Assembly: GCF_910594005.1 (NCBI RefSeq) | Contig: NC_057826.1 | Location: 24,585,501 to 24,649,500, forward strand | Source of the DNA: Cervus elaphus | Taxonomy: Eukaryota > Chordata > Mammalia > Artiodactyla > Cervidae | Direction: 5' to 3' | DNA length: 64,000 nucleotides | Part shown: positions 34,511 through 48,780 of the stretch, in pieces | Numbering within the stretch: position 1 is the stretch's first letter | Layout: each line of letters opens with the position of its first letter | The notes under the pieces: model-generated | Told to the model about the DNA's origin: nothing | Database searches by the model: none | The model's input: the letters and a program-made list of their open reading frames with translations, nothing else | Translations under genes and position numbers: made by a program

Positions 34511-35614
34511 GCTCCCAGTGATGTCTTTAATAATTCAGCCAGAGAGTTTCTCTGATTTCTAATGACCCACAAAATTCCAAACCTTTCTTATGACACTTAA
34601 CATATCCTACCTTTGTCACATTTACATATCTCTGTGTTTTAACATACTCAATGCAAGTTCCTAAAAGGCAGAGACTGGATCTTATTCCCTTTAGCATCTA
34701 GAAACACTCAAATTTTTACATGATGTCTAATGCACTTCCCTTCTTTTGAAGGTGACTCACAAATGTATAATTCCACTAAAGACGATGGCCTATTACTATT
34801 TCTGACTCCATGGAATTAGTCCATAATCTATAAAAATCAATGAAATAGAGATAAAGAAATTCTAGATTTCTATCATACCCAGAGCTCTGGCACATAAAAC
34901 TTGCCAAAAGGGCTAGGAGGCATTTAGCTTTCTTTAGCATTTCAATAATTATCTTATAGAATCATTCTAAACTTGAATGTGATCTACAGACTGTAAACAA
35001 ATAAGACTTATCACAATGTAATCAATTGATTGCATTTTAAAGAGAATATGAGGGAGAAGAAGAGAGAGCGAGAACAACGAACCAGGGGACTAAGAGCTCA
35101 TATTAGAAAAAAAGAATCTTTACTTTATGAGAAGATTTCCTTTGGAATTCTTTACATAGTCCCACTGGAATATTTAAAACATAACTTAATTATAACAATT
35201 CAATTTACAGCAAATTTTAAGAAATATTTTTAACATAAAAGGTATATGAGTACTTACAAAAACACTGATAATTTCTGATACAGACATTCCCACAGGAAAT
35301 TTAGAGAGCCTGGATTTTATTTCTAGCAAACTTGGGTAGGTTTCTAAAGAGACTTAAGAGGATTTTTCAAAAACTTTTTCAATGAAATTATTTCTACTCC
35401 ACAATGACTTCTGATGCTAATTATGTATTACTGCTTCCTAAATCATACCTCTTTTCATCTCTGAACTCATTCTGCCAGATCTTTGTACAAAAGGGGCAGG
35501 ATATATTGCTAAAAAAAATGCATTCTTAGCAACAGACCATTTAAAAACATGACAATTTAGTAAAAGTGCCTCATACAGCTTGCAGGGTAATAGTCAAATT
35601 GGACCAGGATACAG
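34511..35614. other. intron, no recognised feature
   Basis: AT-rich unique-looking sequence; no repeat or exon signal seen. Confidence 0.5.
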
Positions 35615-35622
35615 AAGAGATG

Positions 35623-35804
35623 CCTGGAATGTGGGAGACCCAGGGGTTCAATTCCTGGGTCAGGAAGATCCCCTGGAGAAGGAATGGCAACCCACTCCAG
35701 TATTCTTGCCTGGAGAATCCCATGATAGAGGAGCCTGGCAGGCTACAGTCCATGGGGTCGCAAAAGTCGGACATGACTTAACAACTAAACCACCACCACC
35801 ACAA
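35623..35804 (+). mobile_element. 5'-truncated Bov-tA SINE
   Basis: AGGGGTTCAATTCCTGGGTC, AACCCACTCCAGTATTCTTG and GGCAGGCTACAGTCCATGGG, with an (ACC)n tail. Short duplication AAGAGATG at 35615-35622 and 35805-35812. Confidence 0.88.
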
Positions 35805-35950
35805 AAGAGATGGGTTTTGTTTTTTTATTACATTTATTGTGTGTTGGTCAAGCGGTTGACATTATGTAAATAACCCAGAAGACCTAGGCCCTGCTGCCAT
35901 CTGTAATCGCCTTCAAGATAAAATAAATAGCTAAAAAAATGCAAATATGT

Positions 35951-36027
35951 TGGGTTGGCCAAAAAGTTCATTTGGGTTTTTCTGCAAGATGTTAGGGAAA
36001 ATGTGAACAAATCTTTTGGCCAACCCA
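35951..36027. mobile_element. mariner-type palindromic MITE; miR-2284/2285-like hairpin
   Basis: A 77-base near-perfect inverted repeat: TGGGTTGGCCAAAAAGTTCA on the left and TTTTGGCCAACCCA closing on the right, with a short loop around 35988-35994. This is a miniature mariner-derived element of ruminants. Transcripts of such palindromes are, to my knowledge, the source of the large bovine miR-2284/2285 family. The left arm AAAAAGTTCATTTGGGTTTT has that family's layout. Whether this copy is processed cannot be told from sequence. Confidence 0.85.
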
Positions 36028-37254
36028 CAGAATGGTACTAATTAAAGTTTTTCTCAAAATGCTCCCAACAGCAAAGGAGAGTAAACTTCTACTACTAAGG
36101 ATATGAAGGCTGGACTAAACCTATGGATTGAATTTGATGTTTTATCAAAATTTTCATTTTACACCATTATATATCCTGTTTGTTTTATCATCTGAAAATG
36201 ATTTAGCTTACATACCAGCAAATAAAATTGGCAGTCCAGAAAAATGTACCATGTTTATCCCGGCAGTTTGCAAACCTCTGACTCACTTTCCCCATGTTTA
36301 CTCATATCTCAACATAAGAAGCATTTGTAGGACAAATATGGAAATAAACATCAACAGCCATTTTCAAGATGTGGGCGTGCTCTGGGCAAAACTGTTGTGT
36401 GGACAAAGCTTCAGCTCTCTACTCTCATATTTTGTAACTATAAATAAGATACCATAGATTCCTTTCTCTCCACAGGTGGGAAGCCGAAGATAAGAAGGTA
36501 TCAGAGGGAAAGGTAGTTTGAGTTCTTCTGAGATACACATATATTCTAACTGGTATTTTATATTCCTGAGACAAAAATCTTTCTTTCTTTTATGGACCAT
36601 GAACAGCAAAAGAAGTCTTGCAAAGGTTGAAATGAAAGTCTTTATGTACCTGCAAATGACATGTGTTTAAGTCAGTAGTTCTCAAAACAGTAGGGTGTAG
36701 GGCAGAGAGACCTATTAGAGTTCTGAAGTAGGGATAGCTAGCTCAGTCTTTCAGATCATCTCCCTGTACCACCGTCCCATTCCCACAGACACTGAGCCAC
36801 TGTTATAGGTAGGAGTATACCTTCTATCTCAGGAATACTGGTATAGAAAAAATATTAAGGCAACTGCAGAGAGACTGACTGGTCCAGAATTTTACTATGT
36901 TTAATTAGTGGGTTTATTAAGCAGAGCGAGTCTAGTGCTTAGAGGTTATTCTCAGAAGTTATTTCTCCTCTCTGGATCTCTTTCAATTTTTTCATGTAAC
37001 TTTATAATTTTAAAAGGGAAAACTGTCTATGAAGTCCTTATAAAGGCCTAGTTTTCATCTCAGAATAAAGGATAACTTTTCTATTTTTGCAAATTATAAT
37101 TTAATAATTTATTCCATTACAACATTTTTGTTTTAAAACTTGGGGACCAAACACAGACAATGAAAAGAAACTCTGTGTGAAAATCACCTTAATACCTTTT
37201 ATAGCTTTTAATCACTTTCCTTTATGACTACAGTCCCATAAAAGTGGGTAGGGA
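36028..37254. other. intron, no recognised feature
   Basis: No repeat identified beyond a weak TCAGTAGTTCTCAAAAC block at 36673-36689 that could be a DNA-transposon end. Confidence 0.45.
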
Positions 37255-37370
37255 GATAAGTATTGAATATCATGGGCTTTATTAAAGCAAATCTGAGGTT
37301 CAGAAGTGATAATTAACTGCTTAAGTTCAGAAGGCTAAAAACAACAGAACTGAGATCAGATATAGTTAAA
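37255..37370 (-). mobile_element. possible MIR fragment
   Basis: AAATCTGAGGTTCAGAAGTG and AACAGAACTGAGATCAGATA resemble the reversed MIR core; divergent. Confidence 0.45.
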
Positions 37371-37789
37371 CTCATAGACCAGTATCCCCTCCTCTTCCTC
37401 ACATTACCTAAACAGAGAAACAAAGATATTTTTGCAGCACAAGGGATCTAAAATATTAAATGGACTTATTTCATATTCTATTTAATTAATCACCAAAGGC
37501 TGAAAACACTACTGTAAAAATACTATGTAGAATCAGGTCCATAGTCCATCCTAACAGGTTATGTCTATAGATTACCAACCATATTATTAGTTTATCAATC
37601 AGTCCATCTGAGATCAGTCATTGTTAAGGATACAAGCTTGTTAGATTATTTGGATGACTTCAATAGACATCTGAGTAATTGTGTAAATGTCACAAATATT
37701 AGTTTCACAGGAAGAAGTTAAAGTAATTTGTCTCAGCTTGCTAAAGATTTTCCTTTTAACCTTTGTGAGGTATTTGCTTAAAGAGTTTA

Positions 37790-38310
37790 ATGACAGAATA
37801 ACATATGATCCAGAAATCTCATCTCTGGGTATATATACAAAGGAAATGAAATCACTATCTTGAAGAGATATCTGCACCCTCATGTTCACTGCAGCATTAT
37901 TTATGATAATTCAGCCATGGAAACAACTCAAATGTCCATTGGTGAATGAATGGATAAAGAAAATAATACATATACATACACACATGTATATGTATATATA
38001 CACACACACACATTTTTATATACACCCAATGCCATATCATGAGAAAGAAAGAAACCTCGTCATTTGCAACAACATGGACAGGCCTTAAGGATATTATGCT
38101 AAGTAAAATAAGTCAGTCAGAGAAACACACACACTGTATGATCTCCCTTGTATGTGGAATCTTAAAAAAAACAAATTCATTGGAAAAGAGAATGGATTGG
38201 TGGTTGCCAGAGGTAAAGAGAGGTGAAGGCAGGGAAAGTTTGGGGAAAGGGATGATGGTGGTCAAAAGTATAAACCTAAAAAAAAAAGGATATATAAATT
38301 CTGAGGATGT
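37790..38310 (+). mobile_element. L1 3' end, part 1
   Basis: ORF2 terminus (CTGCAGCATTATTTATGATA; AATGTCCATTGGTGAATGAA) and 3' UTR (GTATGATCTCCCTTGTATGT; GGTTGCCAGAGG). A (TA/CA)-rich microsatellite sits at 37976-38012. Continues at 38921 after a nested BovB. Confidence 0.85.
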
Positions 38311-38920
38311 GCTGACTTTATTTTTCTGGGCTCCAAAGTCACTGCAGATGGTGACTGCAACCATGAAATTAAAAGACACTTACTCCTTGGAAGGAAAGTT
38401 ATGACCAACCTAGACAGCATGTTAAAAAGCAGAGACATTGTTTTGCCAACAAAGGTCTGTCTAGTCAAGGCTATGGTTTTTCCAGTGGTCATGTATGGAT
38501 GTGAGAGTTGGACTATAAAGAAAGCTGAGCGCCGAAGAATTGATGCTTTTGAACTGTGGTGTTGGAGAAGACTCTTGAGAGTCCCTTGGACTGCAAGGAC
38601 ATCCAAGCAGTCCATCCTAAAGGAGATCAGTCCTGAGTGTTCATTGGAAGGACTGATATTGAAGTTGAAATTCCAATACTTTGGCCATCTGATGTGAAGA
38701 GCTGGGTCATTTGAAAAGACCCTGATGCTGGGAAAGATGGAGGGCAAGAGGAGAAGGGGACAACAGAGGATGAGATGGTTGGATGGCATCATCGACTCAA
38801 TGGACATGGGTTTGGGTGGACTCTGGGAGTTGGTGATGGACAGGGTGGCCTGGCGTGCTGCAGTTCATGGAGTCGCAAAGAGTCGGACACGACTGAGCGA
38901 CTGAACTGAACCGAACTGAA
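38311..38920 (+). mobile_element. BovB (RTE) 3' fragment nested in L1
   Basis: GCTGACTTTATTTTTCTGGG through CCTAGACAGCATGTTAAAAA and TTGGATGGCATCATCGACTC to the (ACTGA) tail. Near-intact terminal reverse-transcriptase frame (MVFPVVMYGCESWTIKKAE). It separates L1 GAATTCTGAGGATGT-type sequence from L1 ACATACAGCGTGGTGAC. Confidence 0.95.
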
Positions 38921-39110
38921 CATACAGCGTGGTGACTATAGTTAACAATACTGTATTGTAGAGTTGAAGGTGGGTAAATCTTAAAAGTTCTCATTACAAG
39001 AAAAAACATTTGTAGCCATGTGAGAAGATGGATTTTTACTAAACTTATGTTGTATATCTTAAACTAATAAAATGTCATATGTCAATTACATCTCTAATAT
39101 AATGGGAAAA
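38921..39110 (+). mobile_element. L1 3' end, part 2
   Basis: CAGCGTGGTGACTATAGTTA, AAAGTTCTCATTACAAGAAA and ATGTCATATGTCAATTACAT complete the L1 interrupted at 38310. Confidence 0.85.
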
Positions 39111-39244
39111 CTGCTCAACCAAGGTAGAAAACTAAATTACCTTCTTATTGTCTCTACATAAAATGGTAATGCAAAATTGTTGTCCTACAGACGACAATTA
39201 TGCAAGTTTTAAATACAATGCAGGAAACATAGCATTATGTTGGT

Positions 39245-39459
39245 GCTTTAGGCTCCCAGGTGGCCCAGTGGTAAAAGAATCTACCTGCTAAGGCAGGAAA
39301 CCCAAGAGACGCTGGTTAGATCCCTGGGTTAGCAAGATCCCCTGGAGCAGGATATGGCAATCCACTCCAGTGTTCTTGCCTGGAAAATCCCAGGGACAGA
39401 GGAGACTGACGGGCTACAGTTCGTGGGACCACAAAGAGTCAGACATGACTGAGCACAAG
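39245..39459 (+). mobile_element. Bov-tA SINE
   Basis: Full-length: tRNA-Glu-type head (GGCTCCCAGGTGGCCCAGTG), then TAGATCCCTGGGTTAGCAAG, CACTCCAGTGTTCTTGCCTG and AGTCAGACATGACTGAGC. Confidence 0.93.
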
Positions 39460-39773
39460 GTGAGGGGCCTTAGGCAGAAGAACCCCAAATACACGATAGA
39501 TATGTACTTTTGAGTACTATGGACTTACCCATGTCACAATAAATTTTAATTGTTCATTCTAGTTGTCTGCCTTTCCTCCAGGCTGACCAGATAGTATGTA
39601 GTCCAGCATGGTGCCTAGCACAAAGCAAGTGCTTTTATTAAACTACTTCTGGTTTAAGATTACCTCCATGAAGGATGCCAAATAAAATCTTTTGACCAAA
39701 TCTTTTCTGAAATAAGGCATGGAGATAAGGTAACAATCCAATTTAGGTAATTAAATATAGCAAGCAGTTCAGT

Positions 39774-40474
39774 TGAGTTCAGTCACTCAGTCGTGTCTGA
39801 CTCTCTACGACCCCATGGACTGCAGCACGCCAGGTCACCCTGTCAATCACCAACTCCCATAGTTCACCCAAACCCATGTCCATTGAGTCGATGATGCCAT
39901 CCAACCATCTCATCCTTTGTCGTTCCCTTCTCCTCTTGCCCTCCATCTTTCCCAGCATCAGGATCTTTTCAAATGACCCAGCTCTTCACATCAGATGGCC
40001 AAAGTATTAGAATTTCAGCTTCAATATCAGTCCTTCCAATGAACACTCAGGACTGATCTCCTTTAGGATGGACTGCTTGGATGTTCTTGCAGTCCAAGGG
40101 ACTCTCAAGAGTCTTCTCCAACACCGGTTGCAGTTCAAAAACATCAATTCTTCGGCGCTCAGCTTTCTTTATAGTCCAACTCTCACATCCATACATGACC
40201 AATAGCCTTGACTAGATGGACCTTTGTTGGCAAAGTAATGTCTCTGCTTTTTAACATGCTGTCTAGGTTGCTCTTAAGTTTCCTTCCAAGGAATGAGCGT
40301 CTTTTAATTTCATGGTTGCAGTCACCGTCTGCAGTGATTTTGGAGCTCCCCAAAATAAAGTCAGCCAGTGTTTCCACTGTTTTTCCATCTATTTGCCATG
40401 AAGCGATGGGACTGCATGCCATAATCTTAGTTTTCTGAATGTTGAGCTTTAAGCCAACTTTTTCAAGCAAGCAG
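39774..40474 (-). mobile_element. BovB (RTE) 3' end, longest minus copy
   Basis: Starts on plus at the tail (CAGTTGAGTTCAGTCACTC) and extends about 700 bp into the reverse transcriptase. In reverse it encodes LEKVGLKLNIQKTKIMA and GSSKITADGDCNHEIKRR, uninterrupted for 90 codons. About 15 bases are deleted near 40200 relative to its neighbour at 38311. Confidence 0.95.
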
Positions 40475-42154
40475 CAATCTATCTAAACATACACTTAAAT
40501 CAGATACCTCTAGGGCATTAAATTTTTTCATATTTATAAGGATGGTTTCTTACTAGTCATTCTTTTCATTTAAAAGAAAGTTTTTCAATTAGATTTATCA
40601 AACTAAGTAATTCAGTTCAATTTATCACAATGAAAGACAAGAGAAGGAAATGCAAAATACCCAAATGGTTTAATTGCTAATCTGAATATGAAGGGAAAAA
40701 AATAATGGAGGACTGAGTTTAAATGGCTTAAGTTCCCTACTGCTAAATCAATGTATTCAAGAGTAAACAGCAACTAGAAAGTATCTTGGAAACCGGTAAT
40801 CATACATAGCCTAAAATGGTCAACAAAATTTAACAAATCAATTACTGTTGAAAGATATTTCAAACTACTAAATGTCAAGATTCCCATTCTAAATTATCAT
40901 AAGGAATCTATTTGGCAGAATCAAGCCTACTACATGTAGTTTGTTCAGGTTTAGGAAACATTTTGGGATACAGAAAAATAACTGACCATTTGATCAACAA
41001 CTTTAGAACCGACATGATAGCTGTAGGTAACAAGGAAAGATTATTATTTTCAATTGGAAGCATAATTTTTATATTTTGCTTCACTAAACCAAATTTTTTG
41101 AGAAGGAAATGGCAACCCACTCCAGTATCTTGCCTGGGAAATCCCATGGACAGAAGAGCTTGGCAGGCTATAGTCCATAGGGTCACAAAGAGTCAGAAAC
41201 AATGTAGCAACTAAACAGCAGCATTTGACTACAAAGGATATGGTTTCGTACAAAAATATAAAAAAATAAAGGAGAAAAACAAAGAATTCAACTTACAACA
41301 AGCTATGCTTTGGCTATTCAAATGATCAAATGTGCATACGAATTCCTATACTGGTGACAGATTTGCACAGAAATCACTAAATTCCACCTGCAGGCACATC
41401 GTGTCAAGTGAGTACAAACAGTAATAATTTCACGGCAGGCGTGTCATAATATCCTAAAAATCTTTGTACAAGTCAGAACAGTAAAAGATTTAGTTGACTT
41501 ATGGTTAACTGAAGGACTAATGTCAAAGAGCTTATTAAATCATTCTGATTTCTCTAATTGAAGAAACAGGTTTCTCCAAAAGGTACATATATAGATAGTG
41601 TATATAAACAGACATAGAAGTGGGTGGCAATCATACTTTTCATAAAAATTAAAGTATTCCAAGTTCTAAAATAAACCTCTTCTTTTGGATATAAGATTAG
41701 CATCTAAATTATTTTACTTATAATGAATTCTGAAAGAACATTGAAAATAACTACTAGTTTAATTAAAGGTGTCCAACAGGCATAGGTTAATTCATTAGCA
41801 TGAAGAAAGATGTATGATTTTATACAGTATCTGTAGTGAAAAAGCAAAGATATATTTAATTAAAATTATAATTCTATGATACCATGATAAAATGATTTCT
41901 TTAATCAGGGACAGCAAATGACTAAGAAGAAAATACTACTGGTAACTCTTCAGTACCTAAAATTATATGAAAGATTCAAGAAAAGTTACAGGATAGAGGG
42001 AGGAAAGAGAATAGAGTTATTAAATTCATCATATTATTTAGTTCCCAGACATTAAAGACCGTTCTACACTTCTAATCATTATTCTGCTAGGTAAGGCATT
42101 TGACAATAGCATACTAGGAAGGACTTAGATTTGAGGTAGGTAGAATGAGTGTAT
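40475..42154. other. intron, mostly unique
   Basis: Only the truncated BovA at 41099-41222 was recognised; the rest is AT-rich. Confidence 0.5.
41099..41222 (+). mobile_element. 5'-truncated BovA/Bov-tA SINE
   Basis: GAGAAGGAAATGGCAACCCA, GACAGAAGAGCTTGGCAGGC and GTCACAAAGAGTCAGAAAC, without the tRNA-like head. Confidence 0.88.
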
Positions 42155-42285
42155 TAACCAGAGTTCTGTCATTTATAAGCTGTGTGATTGTGAATAAGCC
42201 ACTTAGTATCTACCAGGTCTTAGAGTCCACATAAAAAAGTAAGGATGATTTTGAGAGTCTGTTTAACTGTAACATGAAGAAATTC
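42155..42285 (+). mobile_element. MIR fragment
   Basis: AGAGTTCTGTCATTTATAAG, TGTGTGATTGTGAATAAGCC and ACTTAGTATC follow the MIR core order. Confidence 0.5.
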
Positions 42286-42311
42286 TGAATGTTTCAAATT
42301 CAAGCCTTTTC

Positions 42312-42480
42312 ATAAAAATACTTTATTGGCGTATAGTTGCTTTACAATGTTATTTTCTACTGTACAGGAAAGTGAATCAGCCGTATGTGGACATATAACC
42401 CCCCTTTTTGGATTTCCTTCCCATTTACATCACCAGAGAGCATTAAGTAGATTTTCATATGCTATACAGTAGGTTCTCAT
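42312..42480 (-). mobile_element. L1 3'-end-like fragment
   Basis: CTTTATTGGCGTATAGTTGC, GGAAAGTGAATCAGCCGTAT and GCTATACAGTAGGTTCTCAT are a reversed L1 3'-region block common in even-toed ungulates. Confidence 0.55.
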
Positions 42481-42722
42481 TAGTTGTCTATTTTATATAT
42501 ATATATTTTCTTCCATTTATTTTGCTCATCTTTATTGGCTGTCTATAGCACTTCATAATTTCCAGAGTAACAGTCGTCCTTAGCTTTTGTTAATCATTAT
42601 TCCTGAGAATATTATATTTTTTGTGCAAAAGTAATTACACTTTCTGTTGTTTTTTAGATGCATAAAAATACAATTGACTCTTTTCGAATAATATCATGTC
42701 TACTATAACAGGTATTGTTCAA

Positions 42723-42854
42723 AGTAAAGTGAAAGTCTCACTCACTCAGTCGTGTCCAATTCTTTGTGACCCCATGGACAGTTGACCACTAGGCTCCTCT
42801 GTCCATGGAATCCTCCAGGCAATAATGCTGGAGTGGGTTGCCATTCCCTTCTCC
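42723..42854 (-). mobile_element. BovA-type SINE, partial
   Basis: AGTAAAGTGAAAGTCTCACT, TCAGTCGTGTCCAATTCTTT and CTGGAGTGGGTTGCCATTCC, stopping at CCTTCTCC; tRNA head absent. Confidence 0.88.
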
Positions 42855-43253
42855 ATATTTTATATTTTTAACCTTCATGTTCTATAGTTGCCACTACATA
42901 CTACAAAATATATAAGGAATCAGGATTACAATCAAACAAAACCAAATAACTACTTGTAGCATACTGGCATGGCCAACCTATATACTAAATTGGTAAGTCT
43001 AGTGAGGCTAACTTTTCACTTCTTTTATTAACTGACTGCTACTCATAAAGTTACCTCTCCTTTGAAACAGTGAAATTTATTCTTTGCAGGCTATATGCTT
43101 CCATAGTCAAAGAAGCTTGAAACTGAGCTAAGTACACAAAATGAAAAAGTTAGCCACAGTGAGACTGATAAGAGTTGCTTTTCCTGTATCTCCCTAACCT
43201 TGACACCTAATCTGTTTGTACCAGTTATAAACCGCAGACCAGATCAATGGAAG

Positions 43254-43449
43254 TGCGTGTGTGTTCAGTCGCTCAGTCATGTCCGACTCTGACTCCATGG
43301 ACTGAAGCCCGCCAGGCTCCTCTGTCATGGAATTTTCCAGGCAAGAATACTGGAGTAGGTTGCCATCTCCTCCTCCAGGGGACTGAACGTCTCCTGTGTC
43401 TCCTGCACTGGCAGGCAGATTCTTTACCACTGAGCGACCTGAGAAGCCG
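43254..43449 (-). mobile_element. Bov-tA SINE with 12-base duplication
   Basis: GTTCAGTCGCTCAGTCATGT, CAAGAATACTGGAGTAGGTT and CACTGGCAGGCAGATTCTTT. Duplication GATCAATGGAAG at 43242-43253 and 43450-43461. Confidence 0.95.
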
Positions 43450-43994
43450 GATCAATGGAAGAGGAAACGTCAAAACTAGAGCTCAGCTAAGTTTTAGATT
43501 AAGAGGTTCACTTTAAAATTTGAAGTGAGCTACAAAGAAAAAATAAATGCTGATATACAGGATAAGGTTCCTAAAGAAGACAAAATTCATATCACAAGAT
43601 GATACTTTAAATCCATAAAGGACATTTTATAGAGCAACTTAAAGCATTTTATAGAAGAAATTACCCAATTAACTTTCTTGACATTTCTGTGAAGTATTAC
43701 CTGTATTTCCCAAAAGAGGCAAAAAGAAACAAAGGAACTAAAGTTCTCACTTTGCCAATAACATAGCTTCCTCATTTCACATCTAGTGTTTTAACGTGTG
43801 GAAAAAGGTGCTCAGCTCCATAAGAAATTATATTAACTGAAATGCCTCAGCATTTTGGAAAATACCAGACTTCCTATAAGATGTGAGTGCAGAGGCAGCG
43901 TACTGACTTACTACGCATTTCACCTAATCACTTAGTTCCGTATATGTCACACTGTCGGCACTCAGTGAATACAGGCTATTAAAGACATCTAACA

Positions 43995-44205
43995 ATTACT
44001 TGCGCTCATATGTCAGGTACTGTGCTAAGTGCGTTATACATATTAGTGCATTTAATCCTATCAACAACTCAAAGAGGTAAGTAAATTGCTACTCTTCATT
44101 TTACAAATGAGGAAATGAAGGCCTAGGTTAAGTTTACTTGCCCAAGATTACAAAGAGATATAGCAAAGATTTTAACAAAGGCAGCCCAACTTTGGACCTT
44201 ATTTA
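43995..44205 (-). mobile_element. MIR
   Basis: CAGGTACTGTGCTAAGTGCG, TTTAATCCTATCAACAACTC, CATTTTACAAATGAGGAAAT and ACTTGCCCAAGATTACAAAG give a nearly complete reversed MIR. Confidence 0.75.
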
Positions 44206-44399
44206 AAGATCATCATTGTAGAAAAAATAAAAGACTAGTGGTAAGAAACTCTATCTATACTCTATCCTTTCTATCACCAAGTCCTTGGAGAGAAATTTCT
44301 TGCTCATCTTTGTATCTCTTCTCATGCCTAGCATTCTACCTTAAACACATTATTCCTCATTAAATGTTTCCTGAATAAAATTAAAATCACATAAACAAA

Positions 44400-44680
44400 T
44401 TAGGCTTCATTGTCCTCAACTATAAAATGGAGATAAAGGTACCTGCACTGTCTAGGTAGTTCTTATAGTATGGTCCTTGAACCTAGAAACTTTGTCAGAA
44501 ATACAAATTTCAGGCCCTGTCTTAGGCTTACTGAATCAGAAAGTATTTTAATCAGCTTTCCAGATAATTCTCACGCATGTTTAAGTCTGAGAACCAGCAA
44601 TCTATGTTATAATTATGAGGATCAAATGAGTACAATAACGTGAAAGCACCCCAAAAAGAGAAGGTACATCATCATCATTG
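44400..44680 (+). mobile_element. MIR split by a MER5A-like element
   Basis: MIR parts flank a DNA-transposon insert: TCAACTATAAAATGGAGATA before and TTATGAGGATCAAATGAGTA after. Confidence 0.6.
44465..44600. mobile_element. MER5A-like hAT element inside MIR
   Basis: TATGGTCCTTGAACCTAGAA, GTCAGAAATACAAATTTCAG, CTTACTGAATCAGAAAGTAT and AAGTCTGAGAACCA match the MER5A layout. Its ends are near-palindromic, so strand was not assigned. Confidence 0.65.
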
Positions 44681-44766
44681 AAAGAATAAATTATGTTCCT
44701 TGAAAAAACTTAGTGATTTTGCTAGATCCAGATAAAAATGAACATTAGAAATGAAACTGATCATGA

Positions 44767-44882
44767 GGGAATCCCCTGGTAGTCCAGGGATTAGGACTCT
44801 GCACTTCCATGGCAGAGGGCACAGGTTCAATTCCTGGTTGGGGAACTAAGATTCCTGCGTGCTGTGTGGTGTGGTCAAAAAA
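44767..44882 (+). mobile_element. CHR-type tRNA-derived SINE near the FUT8 donor
   Basis: GGGAATCCCCTGGTAGTCCA, GGCACAGGTTCAATTCCTGG and TTGGGGAACTAAGATTCCTG, ending at TGTGGTCAAAAAA. It lies about 180 bases inside the intron from the donor at 45062 and is antisense to FUT8. Confidence 0.88.
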
Positions 44883-45027
44883 CAAGACATTTATCATGAA
44901 ACACTTTGTGAATATTACTATTCCAGATTTTATCTGGGTAATGTATAGTATTCACAATGCAGAGAAAAATACTATGATCCATAAGGTTCTAAGTAGAAAT
45001 CCGGTAACTTGGTTATACAGTAGTTCA

Positions 45028-48319
<3,292 letters not shown>

Positions 48320-48400
48320 TACGCTGCTTCCTCCACTCATCTCTCCCTCTCTCCTTCCCTCTCTCCCTTTCTCTCTCACACACACCACATACACACACTT
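48320..48400 (+). repeat. pyrimidine tract with CA run
   Basis: TCTCCCTCTCTCCTTCCCTC continues as CT-rich sequence and ends in CACACACACCACATACACAC. It is A/G-rich on the FUT8 sense strand. Confidence 0.7.
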
Positions 48401-48571
48401 GGAATATGATACACTTCCAGCAGATGGAGGCTCACTAAGAAGCAATTCTTGTTGGTGAGTGGGAGATGGGGAAATATAGAATGAAAATGTTTCCCCCATA
48501 AGTCCCCTGGGAGAGAGTCTTACTTCTCCCTCCTTTTGCCTTGATTATCACTGAATGATCAAGTATAGGTA

Positions 48572-48780
48572 AAACTTCATTTATTTAATAAATATTTATT
48601 AAGCACTTAATGTATACAAGGAAACATGGGATATAACAATCCAATAGAATAAGAAATTTTACACACAAATAACCACAATAGTAGACAATTTAAATGTTTT
48701 AAGATCGTGGTAAACAAGGAATTAAGGAACAGAAGAAGAAAAATCACTTTCAGCTGGACTGAAAGGGTTATGAGTAAAAC
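48572..48780 (-). mobile_element. possible old L2/MIR-like fragment
   Basis: TTCATTTATTTAATAAATAT then TATTAAGCACTTAATGTATA resembles the common AACAAATATTTATTGAGC block; divergent beyond it. Confidence 0.35.
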
